Under the pieces are notes generated by a model. That model worked only from the letters and a program-made list of their open reading frames with translations, did not search any database and was not told the DNA's origin. Position numbers and translations under genes: made by a program. Below, piece by piece: positions 56,710 through 64,000 of a stretch of 64,000 nucleotides of DNA (its first letter is position 1; each line of letters begins with the position of its first letter). Location: contig NW_006920417.1 of assembly GCF_000344685.1 (NCBI RefSeq), positions 560,014 through 624,013 of the forward strand, in the 5' to 3' direction. This DNA comes from Gloeophyllum trabeum ATCC 11539 (Eukaryota; Basidiomycota; Agaricomycetes; Gloeophyllales; Gloeophyllaceae).

Positions 56710-57728
56710 ATGAGCAAGATCGAGATCGGGCCTAGCCGATTGGCTCGTGCCTTCCCAGGAGGCAGCGTCAAGCTACAGATTGTCCGCCGCGAATTCAACG
56801 ATGGCGGCGTGTCTCCGGTTTACAAAGCGCGTACGCGCTTTCACTGGTCTGTGGACAGACGACACCTGATAGCTGTGTTACAGGTCTGGCAATCTTTCAT
56901 CGAGACCAAGGGTGAGCAATCCGCCCATCTCATGCGAACGTTCTGACTTGCTCGTCGTCACGCAGGCCACGACGTGCAATGCTTCCCGAATGTGAGCTAT
57001 GCACTATATCTAAGCGCGCTGTGCTGACTCTGGGGACGCGTAGCTCGCCATCAACCGCGCCAGACCAGGCAAGGTCGAGTGTTCTCTAAAGATCGAGCCC
57101 TATAACGGTGCGTCTCTCCCCTCTCCCAACTCTCTAACCCCTTTCTCACGTCCCCTTCCCATCTTCCAGTCAACCGCGTTGGTGTATGTCTCCCCTCCTC
57201 GCCATACCCTCTCAACCCACCTGACTTGCAGTGACCAGACGGTCCACGGCGGCCTCCTCCTCTCGCTGACGGACACGGTCGGCTCGCTCGCGGTCGCGAC
57301 GCACGGCAAGTACATGACGGGCGTGTCGACGGATATCGGGACGACGTTCGTCAAGCCCGCGGGGAAGCCCGGGGACGTGCTCAGCGCGGTGGGCGTGCTG
57401 ACTGGGATGGGTGCGTGCGGCGTGTCTGCGGGTCTTCGGGTGCTGATGGGGTTGTGCAGGGAAGTCGTTGGCGTTTACGAGGGTGGAGTTTTTTAATGCG
57501 AAGGGAGATTTGGTCGCGTATGGGCGTGAGTTTTGGTTGTTGAGGACGTGCGCGTGAGACTGATGGCTGGGCAGACCATACGAAGTATGTGGGCAGGTCG
57601 CATACACATGATGTGAGTGGATTCTCAGTTTGTATCAGTGGAAGCGTAAAGTCTAACGAAGGCTATAGAAGAACGTCACGTTCACGGAAGACGGCGAGAG
57701 TGTGGTCGAGGGACAAGATATAGATTAA
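56710..57728 (+). CDS. Acyl-CoA thioesterase-like protein (hotdog fold, THEM2/PaaI type)
   Basis: Firm exons: 56884..56911, 56966..56991, 57044..57107, 57170..57183, 57239..57410, 57460..57525, 57575..57612, 57669..57728 (156 codons with stop). Seen: VWQSFIETKGHDVQCFPN, NRVGTVHGGLLLSLTDTVGS (hotdog-fold active helix with the HGG motif), GVSTDIGTTFVKPAGKPGD, and MGKSLAFTRVEFFNAKG. It should hydrolyse acyl-CoA thioesters. The 5' end is unresolved: the frame is open without intron from ATG 56710 (given here), but a short first exon from ATG 56667 (MTLASR, donor at 56685, 199-nt intron) would also join in phase and suits the family length better. It is divergent from the acyl-CoA dehydrogenase. 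Confidence 0.82.
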
Positions 57729-57836
57729 CTGTCAGCCGGGGACAAGTAGAATGTGCTCATACATGTGCAACGCAATATATAGATGATAACGGTATATCCA
57801 CAGCATACATATTCTCCAATATAACCCGTACGACCA

Positions 57837-58280
57837 TTACAATTCTTTCACCTTCTCCGCAAACCTCTCCACCAACGCCGTATGGCTCTCCCGCATCTTC
57901 CCCTCCACGAACCACCTCACGACCCACGGGCACGTCACCTCCGCCCTCTCCAGCAACACCAGCCCCTCCTGCCGCTCCTCCACGGTGAACTCGCCCTCGC
58001 TCACCAAGCCCATGGCCTTGATGCGCGTGCGCACGCCGTCCGGCGTGTCCGCGAAGGACGCGGTGTACGTCGTCGTGCCCTCCCAGAAGAGCACGGGGAT
58101 GCGGTCGGTGACGGTGTACGTCTCGCGCTCGGGCGCCGCGGAGGTGAGGGCGTGCGCCGCGACGAGCGGGTTGAGCCGGATGAGGAGCGCGTGGTCGTGC
58201 AGGAGGCGCAGGACGCTGGCTTTGGCGACGCCTGCGGGGAGCGGTTTGACTATGGTGTGTGTGAATTTGGTAGACATCAT
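57837..58280 (-). CDS. DUF7053-type protein, 147 aa
   Basis: A single exon runs from ATG 58280 (a second ATG follows at 58277) to the stop at 57837. The start MMSTKFTHTIVKPLPAG, then LHDHALLIRLNPLV, TYTVTDRIPVLFWEGTTTYT and ADTPDGVRTRIKAMGLVSEG match a START-like fungal family (DUF7053) of unknown function; such folds often bind a small hydrophobic ligand. The protein is small, soluble and without signal peptide. Upstream in-frame sequence to 58364 is less conserved in character and is not taken. Only 95 bp separate it from the divergent ALG6 ATG. Confidence 0.72.
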   Translation of the reverse strand: MMSTKFTHTIVKPLPAGVAKASVLRLLHDHALLIRLNPLVAAHALTSAAPERETYTVTDRIPVLFWEGTTTYTASFADTPDGVRTRIKAMGLVSEGEFTVEERQEGLVLLERAEVTCPWVVRWFVEGKMRESHTALVERFAEKVKEL

Positions 58281-58375
58281 GGTCTGCGTCTGGAGTGCGG
58301 GTAGCTGGCCACGTGGCAAGGGCGTCGGTGTTGATCGCGCAAGGTCCTTCGCCGCCACATCCACCGACGCCGGGC

Positions 58376-60871
58376 ATGGACGAGATCCTCGCCCACATCC
58401 CCGCCGACCGCTCCCCGAAACAGCTCAGGCGCCTCCGCACAACGTCCAGCACCTCTGCCGGCTCCGTCCCCGACAGCCCCGCCGCCGCCCGCCTCAGAAC
58501 GCCCGTCCTCAGATCCCGCACGTCCGCCTCCAGCATCCAGTCCTTCGGCCAGTGCGTGCCCCTCCTCGTTTCCCTCGAAAACACTGACAGCCTCCGTGAG
58601 CAGCTCCGACGAGATCCACGCCCCCGTCCCGCAGCGCCCGCTCCTCCACGCGCAGTGGCTGCACTCGCCCTCGCCCGCGTCCTCGCGCGCCAACTCCCCC
58701 TTGTCCCACCGCCACGCCCCGCGCGACACCTCCTCGCAGCTCAGCTTCCGCTCGCTCGGCGAGCACGACGCCCTCATCCAGCTGTACAGCTACAGCCACC
58801 CCAGGCCGGAGAGCGAGGACGGCGCCGCGCGCCGCTGGGTGCGGTGGATGCACCGCCAGGGAATGCGCGCGTGGGTGCTGCCGTGCGTGCTGTTGGGGAG
58901 CGTGCTGGTGAAGTGGGCCATGGGGCTCGGGTCGTACTCAGGTGCGTGGAAACGTCGACGGCTGGGGTGAGCTGTGATTGACGTGGACCGGCCGCGAGCA
59001 GGGCAGGGGACGCCGCCGCTGTTCGGCGACTACGAGGCGCAGCGGCACTGGATGGAGATCACCGTGCACCTCCCCGTGCGCGAGTGGTACACGTACGACC
59101 TGCAGTACTGGGGGCTCGACTACCCGCCGCTCACCGCGTACGTCTCGTGGCTCTGCGGCATCGTGTGAGTGCGCCCTGTGAATCCTGCGCATGGTCACAC
59201 TTGACGCTGGGTGTTGCAGTGGGTCGTGGTTCGACCCGGCGTGGTTCGCGCTGGATAGGTCGCGCGGGATCGAGACGCCCGGGAGCAAGGTGTACATGCG
59301 CGCGACCGTGCTGGCGCTCGACACGCTGGTATACCTCCCCGCGGTGCTGCTCTTCACGCGCGTATGGCACCCGCACCGGTCGAAGCGCTCACAGGTGCGA
59401 GTTGCGATGCTCGTTGCGCGGGACGCTGACGTGCTCACGGGATGGGGCGGAAGAATGTAGCGCTGATCACGGTGCTGCTCCAACCTGCGCTTTTACTAAT
59501 CGACTTCGGGCACTTTCAGTATAATTCTGTCATGCTCGGTGCGTCCGGCGTGGGCTTTGGTCGTGAGTGTGCTGATGGTGTGGGTAGGGTTCACGTTGCT
59601 TGCGTTGAATTGTTTCGCAAAAAATCGCGATCTGCTGGGCGCGTTCTTCTTTGTTCTGAGTCTCGGGTTCAAGCAGATGGCACTGTACTACGCGCCTGCC
59701 ATCGGCTCGTATTTGATCGGGAAGTGCATCTATCTCGGACCAAAAGACGGGTAAGCCGTGCGCATACATCCATACCACACACACCCCAACCGCCTCCGTA
59801 GGTTACAGCTATTCATCCGCCTGGCATTCGTCACCTCCGTCACCTTCCTCCTCCTCTTCCTGCCCTGGCTCCCCCCCTTCGCCCCGCCCCGCGCGATCCT
59901 CGACCCCGTCTCGCGCATATTCCCGTTCGACCGCGGCCTGTTCGAGGACAAGGTCGCGAACTTCTGGTGCGCGTCGAACGTGGTGTTCAAGTGGCGCGCG
60001 TGGCTCGAGCGCGGGGCGCTCGTGAAGCTGTCGGCGGGGCTCACCGCGCTGGGGTTCTTGCCCGCTGTGGTCACGCTCGTCCTGGGCGGGGTGAGGACGC
60101 GCGTGGCGCCTGTACCCGATCACGCAGAAAGCGAGAAAGAGAAGGAGAAGAGCGACGGGACGACGCCCGTCCTCCGCCTGCTCCCCTACGCGCTGCTCAC
60201 GTCCTCCATGGCCTTCTTCCTCTTCTCCTTCCAGGTGCACGAGAAGACTATCCTGCTCCCGCTCCTGCCCGTGACGCTGCTGCTGTCGGGCGCCGCGCCG
60301 GATTCGGGCCCGTTCGCGTGGTGCGCGCTCGTGAACAACGTCGCGGTGTTCAGCATGTGGCCGCTGCTGAAGAAAGATGGGCTGGGCACGCAGTATCTCG
60401 CGGCGATCGTGATGTGGAATAGGGTGATTGGGTACCGGCCGTTCAGGGTGCGGGAGGGGATGTTCGTGCAGTATTTGTCGATGGTACGTGAGCGACGGAT
60501 GCGCTTGACACCCCGCCTCTGATATTGATTTGTAGGTGGTGTACGTGACCCTGCTGCTCCTGCACGTCCTCGAGATGCTCGTGCCCCCGCCCGCACGCTA
60601 CCCGGACCTCTTCGCGGCGCTGAACGTCCTCGCGAGCACGCCCGTCTTTGTACTTACGTGGCTGTGGAGTATTAAATGTGGTGCGCAGGCGCTGTGGGCG
60701 CTCGGCGGGCTCGGGGCGGGAGCGGGCGCTGGGAGCAGGCATAAGCGGACGACGACGCTGTCGCCGGTGAAGGAGGGGGAGGAGAGGGTGCAGGCGACGG
60801 GTTTGGGTTTTGGGGTTGCTGGGGAGGTGCATCAGAGGAGGGGATCGAAGGGGGATGCGCGGACTACGTAG
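58376..60871 (+). CDS. ALG6: Alg6-type alpha-1,3-glucosyltransferase of the ER, 705 aa
   Basis: Model: join(58376..58551, 58604..58941, 59002..59164, 59220..59394, 59454..59538, 59588..59750, 59802..60483, 60536..60871), 705 aa. Alg6 adds the first glucose to the dolichol-linked Man9GlcNAc2 oligosaccharide from dolichyl-phosphate glucose. Seen: first luminal loop [19 protein letters not shown] with the conserved Asp, [70 protein letters not shown], and [20 protein letters not shown], within about a dozen membrane helices. Compared with yeast (544 aa) it has a ~110-residue Ser/Arg/Pro-rich cytosolic N-terminus ([20 protein letters not shown]) and a ~50-residue tail. The frame of the N-terminal exon only connects through the 52-nt intron 58552..58603. 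Confidence 0.92.
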
Positions 60872-61086
60872 TGGGATGTATTTTGTTTTTTTGTATATTG
60901 GAAGTACTACTGCAAAGTCTCCCCCTCCCGCCACAGCTCACGTGGCGCGGCGAGCGAGTGTGCCGGCGGTACGTCAGAGCAGGCGCGGTGATGTGCAGCG
61001 CTCCTATGCACCCCGAAATCATTACTGCTCTGTCCTAATATTATTAGTAATATCCAGTTTCCCTACTCACCACACCGACGCCGACG

Positions 61087-62461
61087 ATGCTGTCTACTGT
61101 CGCCCGCGCCCACGCCCGCCCGCGCTGCGTCCCGGTCTTTCGCTCCTTTGCTACCGAAACCGTCTCCGCGGGGACGAGCGCGTCCTCGACCCCGCCCCCG
61201 CCCCCGACGAGACCCCCGACCAAGCAGCCGCGCACGCGCCTCTACCCCGCCCCTCGCCCCGCCAAGTCACACCGGCACCAGGCGCTCCCGCAGCTGCCCC
61301 CGACGTTCGGGCGCAACCAGCTGCTGCCCGTCGCGGACTCGACGCGCGCGCTGCTCGAGTCCATCGTCGCCGAGTTCGAAGCGCCCATCCGCTACGCCTT
61401 TGCGTACGGCTCGGGCGTGTTCGAGCAGGACGGCTACGGCCCGACGAGCGCGGGCGCGCCGATGGTCGACTTTATGTTCGCGGTCACGCACGCGGACCAC
61501 TGGCACTCGATCAACCTCAACCAGCACCCGGGGCACTACCCGCTGCACGCGCGCATGTTCGGCTCGTCCTTCGTCGCCAAGGTGGAGGACGTCGTGCCCG
61601 GCGTGTGGTTCAACACGCTCGTGCAGATGAAAGGTGTCGTGAGTCCCGCCCGCTGCCCCGCCGCGGTGTATTCTAATCTTAATGCGTCATAGAGGATCAA
61701 GTACGGTGTGACGACCGTCGACAACCTGTGCTCGGACCTGCTCAACTGGCGCACGCTCTACCTCGCGGGGCGCATGCACAAGCCGATCCGGATCATCAAG
61801 GACGACCCGCGCGTGCGCCTCACGCAGCAGGTCAACCTCACGAGCGCCGTGCGCGCCGCGCTGCTCACCCTCCCCGCCGAGTTTTCAGAGACGCAGCTGT
61901 TCGAGCGGATAGCCGCCATCAGCTACAACGGCGACCCGCGCATGATACTCCCCGCCGAGAACCGGAATAAGGTCGCCAATATCATCCGGAAGCAGAGCCC
62001 CCAGTTCAAGGAGCTCTACCACCGGCTTGTCGTTGGCTTGCCCGGCGTTCACTGGCCGTCGCACTCTAGCACCATACAGCAGGACGTCAGCCCGCAGGCG
62101 CGCTCGGCGCATTTGAGAAAGTTGCCGAGCAACTTGCTTGCGGGGGTTGAGCGGAACTATGTCGCACGCCCCGATTTGCCGTCAAAGGCGGCGGATGAAG
62201 GTGTTTACTGGACGAAACTGGCAGGCGATGAAGGCCTGCCCACGGTTCTGCATCACGGTTAGTCGGTCCCGTTCATTTTGCACGAGAAAATCCCGCTCAG
62301 TCTCCCGCCACGCAGAGATGAGCCAGATCGTACGGTACCCCGCAGCCATCCAAACACTGAAGGGCATCGTCAGCGCAGGGCCCGCCAAGAGTATCCGGTA
62401 CTCCGCCGAGAAGGTAGCAAAGTGGTGGCAGGGCAGGAAAGCGAGTGCAACGTCCTCGTAA
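61087..62461 (+). CDS. TAM41: Tam41, mitochondrial CDP-diacylglycerol synthase, 420 aa
   Basis: Model: join(61087..61638, 61693..62257, 62316..62461), 420 aa. Tam41 makes CDP-diacylglycerol on the matrix side of the inner membrane for cardiolipin synthesis. A presequence-like start (MLSTVARAHARPRCVPVFRS) is followed by a Pro/Arg linker. The nucleotidyltransferase core has YAFAYGSGVFEQDGY, MVDFMFAVTHADHWHSINL, GVWFNTLVQMKG, RIKYGVTTVDNLCSDLLNW and LYLAGRMHKPIRIIKDD. It ends in the basic IRYSAEKVAKWWQGRK, typical of the membrane-touching C-terminal helix. Length fits yeast (385 aa) plus the linker. Both introns are in phase. Confidence 0.95.
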
Positions 62462-62831
62462 CCGCCCCCGCCCCCTGTGCTTGCTTCATCTTATCTGCGG
62501 ACGGACGCTTGGTTGCTTGGTGGCTGGCCGATCCTTAGACGGCCTGGATGTATCGATACTGCTGCAGTAATATTCGGATGTAACTTACGTGCCCATACTT
62601 ATTCGGAACGAAAGACGTAAAATAAAGCTCAATTCATCCATACATGTGTGGTGTATCGGAGAGAGCGTGATACACGTGGTTGGCTATAGGACGAGTGTAC
62701 AGGGACCGTGTCGCGCGGGGTGCAAGTGCTACAATGAGAGTACATCGTGGTTAGACTGTGATCCGCAGTGAGCCAACGGGTATTCAACATTTGCTTTGTA
62801 AATTTCTGATACACTACGATCAGCTTCGAGT
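62462..62831. other. Intergenic between convergent TAM41 and the DUF6533-type gene
   Basis: This 370 bp region holds the 3' ends of both neighbours. I see no other feature. Confidence 0.5.
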
Positions 62832-64000
62832 TCAAACGAGAGGTTTGTCTGACAGCGAGAGGCTCATGGAGATGCCAGAAATGCCAGAGTCTATGACGTC
62901 CGAGTCCCGGTTGTACCCCTCCGGCACCGTGATGGTGGTGTCGAGAACCAAGGCGGGTCGAGAGGGGCGGGTCTCCAGCTCGACGTCGGTGTATACCTCA
63001 GCGTTGTGTCTTCCGATGTACTCGCGTAGATGGAGCATCAAGCGCGAGGACTATTTGAGGGCATGTTAATGCGAGTTTGCCTCCTACATTGGCGGGCATT
63101 TGGACACTTACGGTTACTGCGTATGTGGCGGCCAGCAATCTGCAAGATGTTGCATGTTCGTTAGTAAGTCGTGAATGAAATAGTGGGAAAACGTACGCTT
63201 CTCCTACCACCACTGTAGGTCGATTCCAGAGAGCAAGCATGATCACCAAGTTATACAAGGAACTTGCTGCGGCCATCAACCTGTTAGCTGGGACCTTCAG
63301 GTCAGAGCTTCGTACGCTTTACCTAGGATGCTACACAACCCAGTCAGTATTAGTATCCTGTCGGAAGACGGCCGGACCTACACGAGGAAATAAAACGCTC
63401 CATCGTAGATGAACAGCTGAAATAGGGGCGCGACTGTCTGCGCTTCGAAGATGCTGAATCCCTGCGCCCCGACCGTCCGCATGAACTTGTACATCGTAAG
63501 TGCAAAGAATATCGCTACATAATCGCTATCGGTCTCAGCCCGTCAGAGTAGGGTCGTCGCGACGCACCATTGACACCGACGTGGAAGGTCCTGATATATG
63601 ACATTCAATATCACCTACATGGTTGGTGATTCGAAGACATACCAGCCGATGATGACCAGGCTGTCCTTCTTTGGCGGCGTCAAGGATAGGAAGCAGCCGT
63701 GCACGGGGACGCCGGGGAGCCGCGGGGTCGAGTGTTCAGACGCGAGCGTGATGGAAGCGGTTATTATACCGGCCTGTGGACATTGTGAATTTCTGTGACC
63801 TTTGGCAGGAACGCTGTACCTACGGCGGTTTCCACTGAATTTGGGGGGTTATGGGTATGATATCAATAATGAGAGCGAAGGAATTTACCGAGATACAAGA
63901 AGCACACTACGAAGAGGACTACAGAGCGACTCAGTACGGTCTAGAATATCTGGCCATCAGACTTACTCTTGCGACTGCAGCCGTATAAAGCCCATATTCT
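62832..64000 (-). CDS. DUF6533-type membrane protein, 5' part beyond the right edge
   Basis: The last exon (62832..63050) encodes SSRLMLHLREYIGRHNAEVY and a hydrophilic tail to KPLV. Upstream exons show, in order toward the edge: TAATYAVT-like helix, LMAAASSLYNLVIMLALWN, FEAQTVAPLFQLFIYDGAFY, IFFALTMYKFMRTV, a 23-nt exon encoding TFHVGVN, and PPKKDSLVIIGW. At the edge itself IWALYGCSRK is followed by a GTAAGT donor. This is the middle and C-terminal half of an agaricomycete seven-helix protein whose N-terminal DUF6533 domain lies outside the window. Function is unknown. Several internal junctions are tentative, so exon limits upstream of 63050 are not given. Confidence 0.7.

Overview
The window looks like a nuclear scaffold segment from an agaricomycete basidiomycete (a mushroom-forming fungus, possibly Polyporales; the order is inferred from protein flavour, not shown). 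Reasons: nearly every gene is broken by many 50-70 nt GT-AG introns with CTRAY-like branch sites and tiny exons; genes sit densely on both strands without operons; and several proteins belong to families typical of this class (DUF6534 and DUF6533-type membrane proteins, methanol/alcohol-oxidase-like GMC enzyme, Ecl1-like factor, DUF7053). Coding models were built by hand: splice sites were chosen so that phase and conserved protein blocks agree. Most models close exactly in frame.

Layout. 0.2-2.6 kb: Ecl1-like factor (-). 2.6-10.3 kb: a long stretch with no gene I can support. 10.3-22 kb: OGFr-domain protein (+), GSKIP-domain protein (-), short-chain dehydrogenase (+), VPS45 (+), ERV46/ERGIC3 (+), a small unknown protein (-), class I fructose-bisphosphate aldolase (+). 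22.6-25.3 kb: 16-exon alcohol oxidase (-). 25.3-27.5 kb: no supported gene. 27.5-38.1 kb: DUF6534 membrane protein (+), coiled-coil protein (-), serine-rich unknown (-), RIO1 kinase (+), dihydroxy-acid dehydratase ILV3 (-). 39.2-49.1 kb: a cluster of a Zn2Cys6 protein, an assembly gap, a septin-like GTPase that runs in frame into a protein with two Zn2Cys6 clusters, and a second septin-like GTPase. 49.4-64 kb: chorismate mutase (-), THI4 (+), PSMD9/Nas2 (+), AidB-like acyl-CoA dehydrogenase with an in-frame stop (-), thioesterase (+), DUF7053 (-), ALG6 (+), TAM41 (+), and the 3' part of a DUF6533-type membrane protein (-).

Most genes are housekeeping: vesicle traffic (VPS45, ERV46), N-glycosylation (ALG6), ribosome maturation (RIO1), proteasome assembly (PSMD9), mitochondrial cardiolipin precursor supply (TAM41), branched-chain and aromatic amino acids (ILV3, chorismate mutase), thiamine (THI4) and glycolysis (aldolase). 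They do not form a pathway cluster. The alcohol oxidase fits methanol use during lignin demethylation in wood decayers. The divergent acyl-CoA dehydrogenase and thioesterase may share acyl-CoA substrates.

The most unusual part is 43.4-49.1 kb: two tandem septin-type GTPase genes, the first open into a twin-zinc-cluster protein with no stop between. Just before it is a 557-base run of N flanked by two identical 609 bp copies, which is probably a contig-end overlap left unmerged. Two further defects deserve raw-read checks: an in-frame TAG in the acyl-CoA dehydrogenase and a very short or frameshifted junction in the alcohol oxidase.
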